From: Opitutia bacterium
GTDB taxonomy: Bacteria; Verrucomicrobiota; Verrucomicrobiia; Opitutales; Opitutaceae
DNA length: 64,000 nt
Direction: 5' to 3'
NCBI GenBank assembly: GCA_016217545.1
Contig: JACRHT010000016.1
Coordinates: forward strand, 682,001-746,000
Part shown: one piece after another, positions 41,246-50,200 of the stretch
How the letters are laid out: each line of letters starts with the position of its first letter
Numbering within the stretch: position 1 is the first letter of the stretch
Made by a program: the position numbers and the translations under genes
The notes under the pieces: generated by a model
What the model saw: the letters and a program-made list of their open reading frames with translations, nothing else
The model's database searches: none
What the model was told of the DNA's origin: nothing

Positions 41246-43063
41246 TCAGCGGCTGATGTCGTTCAGCATCGCGTCCAGCGTCGTGTAGCTCGCGAGCAGT
41301 TTCGCGGCGGCGGCACAGCGTTCCGGCGAGGCGAGTCCGGTGTTTTCAGCGAGGAACAGAATGTAGGCGGCGATGCGCTTCGAGAACAGCAGGCGCGCCT
41401 CGGGGCTGATGGCGTAGAACCGCGCGCGCTGGCGGTAGCCGGCGGGCGTGTGGTCGCCGAGCGCGGCCTTCTCGGGTTTTCCGTCGGCGGCGAGCACGTA
41501 GAGGAAGTTGTATTCGAAAAACGTCATGTGCTCCGCGGACGGCGGCAGCGCGGCGAGCGCGGCGCGGCAAGTGGCGGGCGAAGCGAAGACGTCGACGGAC
41601 TTGCCGCAGGCCGCGAGCGAAGTCGTGACGAACACACGGGCCATCTTCTGCTCCGTGGGATCGGCGCTGAACGCTCCGGCGACGGCCATGTCGACCGTGA
41701 ATTGATACCATTCCTGCCAGAGCGCCGCGTCGGCGGCGTTCTTCGACTGCGAGAGCGCGACGCCCATTTCATAGGTGTAGCGGCCGGAGGTCTTGATCTC
41801 CAGATGACTGCCGGTGACGCGGCCCATGACTTGGTAGTTCTCTGCGGACTTGCCGGAGCCGGAGTGGAACCCGATCGAGACGCCGAACTTCCGGCAGACG
41901 TTCCACTGTGCCTCGATGAGCTTCGTGAGCGCGGCATTGTCGGGATACGGCGTGTTCTTCTGGAAGCCGAAAGCGGGGGCGACGAAGTTCACCGGCATGC
42001 CGAGCACTTCGCAGAGCGCGAGCATGATGGCCGTGGTTTCCGGCGTGGTGAGGCCGGGCAGCTCGTCGATCGAGAGTTCGCGGAGATACTTGCGGCCGAC
42101 GTCGGTGGTGAACGCGGCGGCACGCGCGGCGGCGTATTTCTCGTCGCGGCGTTTCATCTTCTGCATCGGCGTCCAGACGGTCGCGAGGAGCGCGGTGAAC
42201 GCGGCGTCATCGAGCTTCAGGCCGGCGGCGGCGACGCGCGCGCGGGTCTTCGCGACGATGTCGGCGGGGATCTGCGTGGCGTCGGCTTTCTGGTTGAGCG
42301 CGAGTTCGGGCGAGAGGTCGAAGGTGATGTAGCTGGCGAGCAGGCAGCCTTTGACGAGCGCGTCTTCGCGGACGTCGAACTTGCCACCGATGGGCTGGTG
42401 GTCGGCGTTGAACGACCACGCGACGCGACGGCGATGGAAACCGGTCTTGAGCTTCGAGAGGACGGAGCCGTGGCTCATACCCTCGACGCTCTGGCCTTGG
42501 TGCCCTTCGGGGACGTTGGTGCCGATGAAGGGGAACGGCACGGTATCGAGCCGGCCTTCGAGCATGGCGTCGACATCGTAGACGAGTTCGCGCGGGATCG
42601 AGTTTTGGTTCGCGGTGAGGCCGATTTCGAGGGCGCTCATCGCCCACTCCACCGCCGGCCAGTGCAGCGTCGTGAAACGCGCGCCGATGCCGAGCGTGCT
42701 CTGACCGAGCTTAGCGCCGGCCGTCGGGAAGATCGTCGAACCCGCGTCGTGCTCCTGGATGAGATTCTTGAGCGTGAGGAGATTCGCGAATGTCGCGGGG
42801 AAGAACGTCGCATCGCCGATCTTAACGCCCTCAGCGAGCGGCGCGCCGGAGCCGGCGAGTTTCCAGGCGCAGTCGCCCTGCGCGTTCTCCCACAGCGTCC
42901 ACGTGCCCGCGGCGGTCGCGAAGGCACTCTTGGCGTATTCGCAGGCCTTGCCGGCGCGGAGATCGGTCTGCAGCCCGGCCCAATCGAGGCAGAAGTCGGG
43001 CGACACGCACGGGTTCTGCGCGATGCGGAGATTGTTCTGGAGGAGGAACGTGTTGATGGACAT
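41246..43063 (-). CDS. uxaE: Tagaturonate epimerase family protein
   Basis: 605 residues; resembles the UxaE family that interconverts D-tagaturonate and D-fructuronate. It contains 'LHWPAVEWAMSALEIGLTANQNSIPRELVYDV', 'FIGTNVPEGHQGQSVEGMSHG', 'WSFNADHQPIGGKFD' and 'GVSIGFHSGSGKSAENYQVMG' - a barrel with possible metal-binding Asp/His residues. No signal peptide, so cytosolic. Identification is by general resemblance plus position between uxaC and a fructuronate-reductase-like SDR, exactly where such an epimerase is needed if UxaA/UxaB are absent. The family has also been described as similar to tagatose-type ketose epimerases. Confidence 0.78.
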   Translation of the reverse strand: MSINTFLLQNNLRIAQNPCVSPDFCLDWAGLQTDLRAGKACEYAKSAFATAAGTWTLWENAQGDCAWKLAGSGAPLAEGVKIGDATFFPATFANLLTLKNLIQEHDAGSTIFPTAGAKLGQSTLGIGARFTTLHWPAVEWAMSALEIGLTANQNSIPRELVYDVDAMLEGRLDTVPFPFIGTNVPEGHQGQSVEGMSHGSVLSKLKTGFHRRRVAWSFNADHQPIGGKFDVREDALVKGCLLASYITFDLSPELALNQKADATQIPADIVAKTRARVAAAGLKLDDAAFTALLATVWTPMQKMKRRDEKYAAARAAAFTTDVGRKYLRELSIDELPGLTTPETTAIMLALCEVLGMPVNFVAPAFGFQKNTPYPDNAALTKLIEAQWNVCRKFGVSIGFHSGSGKSAENYQVMGRVTGSHLEIKTSGRYTYEMGVALSQSKNAADAALWQEWYQFTVDMAVAGAFSADPTEQKMARVFVTTSLAACGKSVDVFASPATCRAALAALPPSAEHMTFFEYNFLYVLAADGKPEKAALGDHTPAGYRQRARFYAISPEARLLFSKRIAAYILFLAENTGLASPERCAAAAKLLASYTTLDAMLNDISR

Positions 43064-43074
43064 GGGGGGCGGGA

Positions 43075-43166
43075 GTAGTGAGTAGCGGGTAGCGAGTAGG
43101 ACCGAACGGAGTTTGGCAGGGGTGGCTTTCGCGAATGCTCGCTACTCACTACCCGCTACTCGCTAC
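43075..43166. repeat. GTAGCGAGTAG inverted tandem element
   Basis: Left arm 43075-43099 and right arm 43142-43166 are 25-base inverted copies with 2 mismatches; each arm is a run of GTAGYGA/GTAGCGG heptads. The 42-base spacer has no obvious signal. It occupies the gap between the uxaE start (43063) and the SDR stop (43171). Confidence 0.8.
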
Positions 43167-43170
43167 TGTT

Positions 43171-43959
43171 TCAGATCGTCATGGCGTGGTAGCCGCCGTC
43201 GACGATGAGTTCCTCGCCGGTGATGAACGAGCCGGCGGCGTCGCTGGCGAGGAGGAGCGTCGCGCCGATGAGTTCGCGGGCTTCGCCGAAGCGCTTCATC
43301 GGCGTGTGGCCCATGATGTTCGCGACGCGGTCAGGCGTGAGGACCTTGCGGTTTTGCTCGGCGGGGAAAAAGCCCGGGACGAGGACGTTGACGCGCACCT
43401 TGGCCGGAGCCCACTCGCGCGCGAGATTGAGCGTGAGGTTGTGCACAGCGCCCTTGGTGGCGGAGTAAGTGAAGACGCGCGACAGCGGCACGACGCCGGA
43501 CATCGAGCCGAGGTTGATGATCGAGCCACCCTGGCCGCGATCGACGAGGTATTTGCCGAAGACCTGGCAGCCGAGGAAAACGCCCTTGAGGTTCACGCGC
43601 ACGATGCGATCGAACTCCTCCTCGGTGATGTCGAAGTAAGGCGTGGCGGAGTTCACGCCCGCGCCGTTGACGACGATGTCGATGCGGCCGGAACGGCCGA
43701 TCACGGCGTCGCGCAAGCCCTCGAGTTCGATCTTGCTGGTGGCTTCGGCGGCGTAGAACCACGCCTTGCCGCCGGCCGCGGCGATCTTGTCGAGACGCGC
43801 CTGGGCCTTGTCGATGTTGCGCCCGACGAGGACGACTTCGGCGCCCGCGCCGGCGAGGCCTTCGGCCATCGCGCCGCAGAGTTCGCCGGTGCCGCCGATG
43901 ACGACGGCAACTTTGCCGTGCAGGCCGAAGAGGGAGGAGAGGTAGTCGTGGTGGTTCAT
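43171..43959 (-). CDS. uxuB: SDR oxidoreductase, probable fructuronate reductase (mannonate oxidoreductase)
   Basis: 262 residues, classical short-chain dehydrogenase. Cofactor loop '[17 protein letters not shown]' (variant TGxxxGxG), 'VNGAGVN', Ser in '[11 protein letters not shown]', catalytic '[11 protein letters not shown]', and the C-terminal '[15 protein letters not shown]'. In Bacillus subtilis the mannonate oxidoreductase UxuB (YjmF) is likewise an SDR rather than the long-chain enzyme of E. coli. The neighbouring uxaE and uxuA make fructuronate to mannonate reduction the likely role; other SDR activities (e.g. on 2-keto-sugar acids) are possible. Confidence 0.72.
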   Translation of the reverse strand: MNHHDYLSSLFGLHGKVAVVIGGTGELCGAMAEGLAGAGAEVVLVGRNIDKAQARLDKIAAAGGKAWFYAAEATSKIELEGLRDAVIGRSGRIDIVVNGAGVNSATPYFDITEEEFDRIVRVNLKGVFLGCQVFGKYLVDRGQGGSIINLGSMSGVVPLSRVFTYSATKGAVHNLTLNLAREWAPAKVRVNVLVPGFFPAEQNRKVLTPDRVANIMGHTPMKRFGEARELIGATLLLASDAAGSFITGEELIVDGGYHAMTI

Positions 43960-44002
43960 GCGTGAAGAGGAGTGACGACCAAGCGCGAGCGTGGGGTGAC
44001 GC

Positions 44003-45055
44003 TCAGGGCTGCAGCTTGGCCTTCCATGATCGGTAGGCCTTCAGAACGGACCGAGGTTGCTCGGAATACCAGCCGTAGCCGTTCCGGCGCTCGAGTTCGA
44101 TCTCGTTGACATCGTAGTGCACGACCGAGTCACGGCCCATGAACACGGGCCGATCGGTGCCGAGTTCGTAGAACCGCGCCCAAGTGTCCGGCGCGGCGGG
44201 ATCCCTTTCGGCAAAGCGCTCCATGCCCGTCGCCGTGGGCTTCTCGGTCCAGCGGATGCCGTGCACCGGAGTCTTCTCGAACCAAGCGACGGCTGCGTCG
44301 ACGGCGCGGACGATTTCCGGCCACGGCCGCGGCAGGCTCATCAGAAAGTTGACGATCGTGGCGCTCTCGCGACTGGCGATGGAGGGAGGCTCGAACTTGC
44401 GGGCCCAGGCGGGCGCGAACGTCGTTTCATCGTGCTGCGCGCACCACGCGGTGAGTATCCCGTTCTGCACAATCTGGCACTTGAGAATGCAGTCGACGCC
44501 GCGCGCGACGGCAGCGCGGGCTTTCTCGCGGCGCGCGTCATCGACCCATGAAAACGGTTCACTCCCCTCGCCCACCGCGCGCAGGACCTCGAGCACGCGG
44601 ACCATCGCGTCGTCGTTGAACGTGATGTGGGTGTAGTAGCCTTTGCGCAGCGGGAAATACTGCGGCCAGCCGCCATTCGGATATTGCGCGGCGAGCAGGT
44701 AATCGATGCCCCGCTCGGCCGCGGCGCGGTAGCGCGGCTCCTGCGTCGCGACGTAGGAACGGGCGAGGAATTTGATCTGCGTGGTCGTGGCGCCGTTGTC
44801 GATTGTCGCGTCGTCGTGCGCGCGCTCTTCGAGTTCCGCCCGCTCGGCGGACGTGAGCGGCTTGGCCATGTCGATGTTCTTGGGCCAGCCGCCTGACGGG
44901 TATTGGTAGAGCAGCAGGTTCTCCGCAATCGCGCGGCCCTGCTCGCCGGCGAGCCACTTCGCGTCGCGCGGCAGGCGTTCGGACCATTTCACGGACTCGA
45001 CCGCGCCGAGCGGCGCGGCGAGCACGAGGCAAAGCGCGAGGAAGCGGAGCGTCAT
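44003..45055 (-). CDS. pelA: Pectate lyase, PL10 family
   Basis: 350 residues with signal peptide [20 protein letters not shown]10 pattern: '[24 protein letters not shown]', '[28 protein letters not shown]', '[37 protein letters not shown]', '[28 protein letters not shown]' and '[17 protein letters not shown]'. The enzyme cleaves polygalacturonate by beta-elimination, giving 4,5-unsaturated oligomers for GH105. Its start abuts the transporter's stop codon. Secreted or periplasmic. Confidence 0.93.
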   Translation of the reverse strand: MTLRFLALCLVLAAPLGAVESVKWSERLPRDAKWLAGEQGRAIAENLLLYQYPSGGWPKNIDMAKPLTSAERAELEERAHDDATIDNGATTTQIKFLARSYVATQEPRYRAAAERGIDYLLAAQYPNGGWPQYFPLRKGYYTHITFNDDAMVRVLEVLRAVGEGSEPFSWVDDARREKARAAVARGVDCILKCQIVQNGILTAWCAQHDETTFAPAWARKFEPPSIASRESATIVNFLMSLPRPWPEIVRAVDAAVAWFEKTPVHGIRWTEKPTATGMERFAERDPAAPDTWARFYELGTDRPVFMGRDSVVHYDVNEIELERRNGYGWYSEQPRSVLKAYRSWKAKLQP

Positions 45056-46501
45056 TTAGGCCTCGTCGAGTTTGACGAGTTGGAACTTCGGCACGAGCAG
45101 GTGCATGACGACCCACGCGACGATGTAGGCGGTGCCGCACACGACGAACAGGATGCCGTAGCCGACCTCGATCTTGCCGAGGGTCGTGTAGTGCGCGAGC
45201 AACAGACCCGCCGCGCGGGCGATGAGGATGCCGCCAATGCCGCCCGCCATGCCGCCGATGCCGGTGACCGACGCCACGGCGCGTTTCGGGAACATGTCGG
45301 AGACGGTCGTGAAGATGTTGGCCGACCAGGCTTGGTGCGCCGCGCAGGCGACGCCGATGGTCAGCACCGCGAGCCAGATGTCGATTTCGCCGAGACGGGA
45401 GGCGAAGAGCACGGTCAGCGGCCCGAGCGCGAAGATGAACATCGAGAGCTTGCGCGCCTTGTTCAGGTCCATGCCGCCGTTCGCGAAACGTTTCGGCAGC
45501 CAGCCGCCGAAGATCGAGCCGACTGTGGAGATCGAGTAGACGACCGCCACGGCCACGGTCCAGCTGATGAAGCCGGGCACTTCAGAGCTCGGGCCGGTGA
45601 AGCCGGGATGCGCGGCCTTGAACGCGGTGATCTTGCGCGCGTTTTCCTCGTTCAGGAACGCCGGGAGCCAGAACATGTAGAACCACCAAATCGGATCGGT
45701 GAGGAATTTGCCGAAGAAGAACGCCCACGTCTGGCGGAAGCCGAGGAGCTTGAACCAGCTGACCTTCGCGACCGGGGCACCCGCGACGGCAGCCGGGGCG
45801 TCGTCCTTGTCGCTGTGGATGTAGTCGTATTCGGCCTGGGTGAGTTGGCCGTTCTTGAGCTTCGCGGCCGGAGAGTCGTAGGTGCGATACCAGAAGAACA
45901 GCCAGAGCAGACCGACGGCGCCGGTGAGGATGAACGCCCATTCCCAACCCCACCACTCGGCGATGTAGGGCACGGTGATGGGGGCGACGATCGCACCGAC
46001 GTTGGCGCCGGAGTTGTAGAGGCCGGTGGCGAGCGCGCGCTCCTTCTTCGGGAACCACTCGGCCATGGTCTTGTTGGCGGCGGGGAAATTGCCCGACTCG
46101 GTGAGACCGAGCGCGGCGCGCCAGAAACCGAAGCTCCACGTGTGGTGGCCGAAGGCGTGGCCGATGGCCGCGATGCTCCAGCCGATGAGCGAGTAGGCGT
46201 AGCCGGACTTTGTGCCGACCCAGTCGATGAACCGACCGGCGAAGATCATGCCGATCGCGTAGGTGAACTGGAAACAGATCACCACGGTCGAGTAGTTGAG
46301 CTCTTGCGCCGCCTTGTCGGCGCCGAAGACGCCGTCGGCGGAGAGGATCGGCTTGAGGAGGCCGAGCACGTTACGGTCGAGGTAGTTGACCGTGGTGGCG
46401 AAGAAAACGAGCGCGCAGATCGTCCAGCGATAGCGGCCGATCTGTTGATTAATTTCTTCAAGTCTGCTCATGGGGGTCGGGGGTTGGGGAACAGCGCTCA
46501 T
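45056..46501 (-). CDS. exuT: MFS hexuronate transporter, ExuT-like
   Basis: 481 residues from the ATG at 46501; about 12 membrane helices. ExuT/phthalate-type signatures: 'YRWTICALVFFATTVNYLDRNVLGLL', 'FAGRFIDWVGTKSGYAYSL', 'ALGLTESGNFPAANKTMAEWFPKKERALATGLYNSGANVGA', 'GWLPKRFANGGMDLNKARK'. It would import galacturonate or small uronates across the inner membrane. Two starts are possible: 46501 overlaps the upstream stop (ATGA, coupling), while 46471 (MSRLEEINQQ) fits family N-termini better. The first is given. Lies between GH105-GH28 and PL10 genes. Confidence 0.92.
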   Translation of the reverse strand: MSAVPQPPTPMSRLEEINQQIGRYRWTICALVFFATTVNYLDRNVLGLLKPILSADGVFGADKAAQELNYSTVVICFQFTYAIGMIFAGRFIDWVGTKSGYAYSLIGWSIAAIGHAFGHHTWSFGFWRAALGLTESGNFPAANKTMAEWFPKKERALATGLYNSGANVGAIVAPITVPYIAEWWGWEWAFILTGAVGLLWLFFWYRTYDSPAAKLKNGQLTQAEYDYIHSDKDDAPAAVAGAPVAKVSWFKLLGFRQTWAFFFGKFLTDPIWWFYMFWLPAFLNEENARKITAFKAAHPGFTGPSSEVPGFISWTVAVAVVYSISTVGSIFGGWLPKRFANGGMDLNKARKLSMFIFALGPLTVLFASRLGEIDIWLAVLTIGVACAAHQAWSANIFTTVSDMFPKRAVASVTGIGGMAGGIGGILIARAAGLLLAHYTTLGKIEVGYGILFVVCGTAYIVAWVVMHLLVPKFQLVKLDEA

Positions 46502-49092
46502 TTGCTTTCGGGGCTGGGAACGGAGTTGAGGCCCTTCGGCATTTTCTTGGGAGATAGCGTGACGTTGGTGAAGGTAACAGAACCGGCGTGCTCGACGACC
46601 TCGGGTTCAGTCAAATCGTTGAACTGGGAGTTCTTCACTCGGATATTCTCGATCACCCCGTTCGGGATGCCGCGGATGTAAAGCGCGCGCGGGCTGGCGG
46701 AGCTGGTGATGTTCTCGAGCTGGACGTTGCGGACAATGGGCCGAAAGTCGCCCTTGGCGCCCTCCTCGTAGCGGAAATCGATCGTGAGGACGGCTTCGCC
46801 GACGTGGCCGACGCGGATGTTGCGCGCGAAGACGTTTTCGAGCGTGCCGCCGCGCACGGCGTTGTTCTTGAAGCGCAGGGCGCGATCGAGGTTGGGGCTG
46901 TCCATCTCGCAGTTCTCCACGAAGATGTTGCGGATGCCGCCGGAGCATTCGGAACCGAGGACCACGCCACCGTGGCCGTCGAGCATCTTGGAGTTGCGGA
47001 TGACCATGTTCTCGGTCGGCACGCCGACGCGGCGGCCGTCGCCGTTGCGGCCAGACTTGATTGCGATGCAGTCGTCGCCGGTGTCGAACACGCAATCCTC
47101 GACGAGGATGTCGCGTGACGACTCGGGGTCGCAGCCGTCGTTGTTCGGGCCGTGTGAGTGGATTTTCACGCCGCGCACGGTGATGTTCTGCGAGAGCACG
47201 GGATGGATTTCCCACATCGGCGAACGGATGATCGTGACGCCCTCGATGAGGATGTTCTTGCAGCGGTAAGGCTGAATGAAATTCGGGCGGAGATGATCCT
47301 CGGGGCCGAAGACGCGCTCAGCAACGGGGACGTTGGTCTCGCCCATCTTCAGCAGTTTCTCGCGGGCGATGCGCTGACGCGGGGCGACGCCGGGTTCCTT
47401 CTTGTTCCATCCCCACCAGTTGTCCCAGTCGGCCTGGCCGTCGAGCGTGCCTTCGCCGGTGATGGCGATGTTCTCCTGCTCCCAGGCGTAGATGAGCGGC
47501 GAGACGTTCATCAGCTCCACGCCTTCCCAGCGCGTGAAGACAATGGGGTATTTCTTCGGGTCGGTGAGAAACTTGAGCGTCGCGCCCTTGCTGACGTGGA
47601 GGTTGACGTTGCTCTTGAGGTGGATGGCACCGGTGAACCATTCGCCGGCGGGAATCACCACGCGACCGCCGCCCGCGGCGTTGGCGGCGGCGATGGCCTT
47701 GGTGATCGCGTCACTGCTGTCGGGCGAGCCAGCAGCGGTGCCAAAATCCGTGATCGGAAAATCCTTCGCGGGGAACGTCGGGGCCTTGATGCGGGCGAGG
47801 ACGCGCTCGTAGTCATCCCAACCGCGCGCCTGAAATGAAGCAGACGCCGCGGCCGATTTGGTCGCGACCATCTTTTCGACTTCGATGCCGGCGAGGATGA
47901 ACGGGCCGGTGCCCTTCGCGTCGTTGTCGACGATGGGCTCGCTGATGTAATAGTCGAACGAGCCGTCACGCGGGCGGCCGTTGGCCATCGTGTAACCGAG
48001 GCCGGCGCCCTGGCAGATTTGCGTGAGGCGGATGGAGCCGTCGGAGTTGGACTTGATGAGCGTGTCGAGGATGCCTTGGTAGCCCTTGAGGATCGCGGCT
48101 TCGTATTTTTCGCGCGGCAGGTAGCCCTTGTTCACGGCTTTCGCGAGCGCGTAGACGAACATCGAGGAGCCGGAACCTTCGAGGTAATTGCCCTGGCGCG
48201 TGCCGAGGTTGGTGATCTGCCACCAGACGCCGGTCTTCGGGTCCTGCCAGCGAACGACGCCGTCGGCGAGGCGCTTCAGGATGCCGACGATGTGATCGAT
48301 CTCCGGCTGGCTGACCGGCATATAGTCGAGCGAGTCGACGATCGCCATCGCATACCATCCGATGGCGCGGCTCCAGAAGTGCGGCGAGTAACCGGTCTGT
48401 TTGTCCGCCCAGCTCTGCGCCTTGGCTTCGTCCCACGCGTGCCAGAAAAGGCCGGTCGCGGGATCGTAGCTGTGCGCGTCCATCAGGACGATCTGCTTCG
48501 CGACGTCGTCGAAGAGGGCCGGCTCGTTGAACTCCACGGCGTATTGCGCGAGGAACGGCGAGGCCATGTAGAGGCCGTCGAGCCACATCTGGTGCGGATA
48601 ACGCTTCTTGTGCCAGAAGCCGCCCTCGCTCGTGCGCGGGTGCCGCCGCATCTGGTCGCGCAGCGCCTGCACAGCCTTCACGTAGGCGGGGCTCTTTTCG
48701 CCGCGCGCGATGGCGGCGAGGAGCACTTTGCCCGGCGGGATATTGTCGATGTTGTAGTCTTCCTCCTTGTAGCCGGCGATGACGCCGTCGGTGTTGACGT
48801 GCGAGGCGACGGCGCGCGTGCCGAATTGCGTGTAGGCCGCGTTGCCCGTCGTGTCGCCGAGGCGAACCAAGCTGAGCGCGAGCACACCGGGCGAATAATC
48901 CCAGCGCGCGCGCGGGTTCGAGCCGCCGGCCTCGAGCGCGTTGCCGAGGCGCTTCATCTCGGAATCGGCGAGGCGCTGCGACCACTCGAGCGGCGTGGCG
49001 CCGTTGAATTTCTGCGGAGCGTCGGCCGCGAGCGAGCGGGCAACGAGACCGAAAACAACAGCGAGAGCAAACAGGGTGCGGGTGAACTTCAT
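46498..49092 (-). CDS. Secreted GH105-GH28 fusion: unsaturated uronyl hydrolase plus polygalacturonase
   Basis: 864 residues. Signal peptide 1-22 (MKFTRTLFALAVVFGLVARSLAA). Residues about 35-420 are GH105: 'SEGGFWHKKRYPHQMWLDGLYMASPFLAQYA' with the catalytic Asp of 'WLDGLYMA', and 'FWSRAIGWYAMAIVDSLDY', 'YLEGSGSSMFVYALAKAVN'. After a short linker, about 440-850 is GH28: 'AGEWFTGAIHLKSNVNLHV', 'NNDGCDPESS', 'DTGDDCIAIKSG' (two of the catalytic Asp), 'GHGGVVLGSECSGG' (catalytic His) and 'ALRFKNN' (R-x-K). Both sites look intact. A single chain can thus cut galacturonan and remove the unsaturated end residue. Confidence 0.94.
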   Translation of the reverse strand: MKFTRTLFALAVVFGLVARSLAADAPQKFNGATPLEWSQRLADSEMKRLGNALEAGGSNPRARWDYSPGVLALSLVRLGDTTGNAAYTQFGTRAVASHVNTDGVIAGYKEEDYNIDNIPPGKVLLAAIARGEKSPAYVKAVQALRDQMRRHPRTSEGGFWHKKRYPHQMWLDGLYMASPFLAQYAVEFNEPALFDDVAKQIVLMDAHSYDPATGLFWHAWDEAKAQSWADKQTGYSPHFWSRAIGWYAMAIVDSLDYMPVSQPEIDHIVGILKRLADGVVRWQDPKTGVWWQITNLGTRQGNYLEGSGSSMFVYALAKAVNKGYLPREKYEAAILKGYQGILDTLIKSNSDGSIRLTQICQGAGLGYTMANGRPRDGSFDYYISEPIVDNDAKGTGPFILAGIEVEKMVATKSAAASASFQARGWDDYERVLARIKAPTFPAKDFPITDFGTAAGSPDSSDAITKAIAAANAAGGGRVVIPAGEWFTGAIHLKSNVNLHVSKGATLKFLTDPKKYPIVFTRWEGVELMNVSPLIYAWEQENIAITGEGTLDGQADWDNWWGWNKKEPGVAPRQRIAREKLLKMGETNVPVAERVFGPEDHLRPNFIQPYRCKNILIEGVTIIRSPMWEIHPVLSQNITVRGVKIHSHGPNNDGCDPESSRDILVEDCVFDTGDDCIAIKSGRNGDGRRVGVPTENMVIRNSKMLDGHGGVVLGSECSGGIRNIFVENCEMDSPNLDRALRFKNNAVRGGTLENVFARNIRVGHVGEAVLTIDFRYEEGAKGDFRPIVRNVQLENITSSASPRALYIRGIPNGVIENIRVKNSQFNDLTEPEVVEHAGSVTFTNVTLSPKKMPKGLNSVPSPESK

Positions 49093-49114
49093 AACAGCAG
49101 AGGTGACGGAAGGA

Positions 49115-50194
49115 TTATTGGCCGAGGCGGATCATCTCGCGGCCGGCGAGCAGGAAGGCGCCGACGCCGTAGGGTTCGGTGGAGTTTTCGTCGAAGGTGA
49201 CCGGCGTGAAACCAACCGGCTGCACATGCGTGAGACGGCCATCGGGCTTCACACACGCGAGGAGCGCGGACCAGGCTTTGCGGACGGTCGGCTCGAACTT
49301 GGCGCGATCGAGGATTCCCTCGTTGATGCCCCACGCGATGCCGTAGCAGAAGAAACCGGTGCCGCTGCTTTCCTGCATCGGGTAGCTCTGCGGATCGAGC
49401 ATGCTCGCGCGCCAGTAGCCGTCGGGGTTTTGCAACGCGGCGATGCGCTCGGACATCTCGCGGAACTGCTGCACGAATTTCGCGCGTGCGGGATGATCCG
49501 CGGGCATCGCCTGCAACATGCGGACGAGGCCGCCGAGCACCCAGCCGTTGCCGCGCGCCCAGAAAACCTTGGCGCCGTTCTTCTCGAGTTTCGGGAAGAT
49601 GGAGCTGTCGCGGAAATAGAGGCGCTCGCTGCGGTCGTAAAGGTAGTCGGAGGTCACCCACCATTTCGTGACGGCGAACTCGAGATACTTCGCGTCCCCG
49701 GTGAACTGCGTGAGCTTGGCCCACGCGGGCGGCGACATGAAGAGCGCGTCGCACCACGACCAGCGGTCGGTGTGGCCGGGATTCTTCTTCGAATCGAAGA
49801 GGAGGTTGTCGTCCTTTTGGTGCGCGAGGATGTAGTCGAAGCGCTCGCGCATCGGCGCGATCATGCGCGTGTCCTTGGTCGCGCGATAGAGGTCGGCATA
49901 GGTCTGGCCGACCGCGTGGTCGTCGGCGTGGTAGATGCGCTCGCCGAGTTTCCAGGCGTTCCCCTCGCCCATCTTGACCATCGCGTCGCGGAAACGCGGG
50001 CTGGGCGAGACCTCAACCAGCGCCATCACGCCGGCGTAGAACGCGGCGTTGTGCCAGTCGGTGGATTTCCACTTGGGCGCGGGATTGGCGAGCTGCCAGT
50101 CGGCGACTCGCTCCATCACGGTTAAGGTTGATTCGGTGGCCGGCGCAGCGAGCGCCGCAGACAACAGGAACGCGCAACAGAGGAGTCGTTTCAT
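49115..50194 (-). CDS. Secreted GH105-family unsaturated rhamnogalacturonyl/galacturonyl hydrolase
   Basis: 359 residues, signal peptide MKRLLCCAFLLSAALAAPA. GH88/GH105 toroid: 'ADWQLANPAPKWKSTDWHNAAFYAG', 'NPGHTDRWSWCDALFMSPPAWAKLTQFTGD' (Asp of 'CDALFM' at the catalytic place), 'VFWARGNGWVLGGLVRML', 'DPQSYPMQESSGTGFFCYGIAWGINEGIL'. It removes the unsaturated uronate from lyase products as a keto-acid that cyclises to 5-keto-4-deoxyuronate. Distinct from the GH105 half of the neighbouring fusion, so two specificities are likely. 6 bases after the DUF4861 stop. Confidence 0.9.
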   Translation of the reverse strand: MKRLLCCAFLLSAALAAPATESTLTVMERVADWQLANPAPKWKSTDWHNAAFYAGVMALVEVSPSPRFRDAMVKMGEGNAWKLGERIYHADDHAVGQTYADLYRATKDTRMIAPMRERFDYILAHQKDDNLLFDSKKNPGHTDRWSWCDALFMSPPAWAKLTQFTGDAKYLEFAVTKWWVTSDYLYDRSERLYFRDSSIFPKLEKNGAKVFWARGNGWVLGGLVRMLQAMPADHPARAKFVQQFREMSERIAALQNPDGYWRASMLDPQSYPMQESSGTGFFCYGIAWGINEGILDRAKFEPTVRKAWSALLACVKPDGRLTHVQPVGFTPVTFDENSTEPYGVGAFLLAGREMIRLGQ

Positions 50195-50200
50195 GCGGAA

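Noticed and set aside
44903-46681. A 592-residue plus-strand frame across the ExuT-like and PL10 genes
   Set aside because: Spans two genes and an operon junction antisense; composition is that of a shadow frame.
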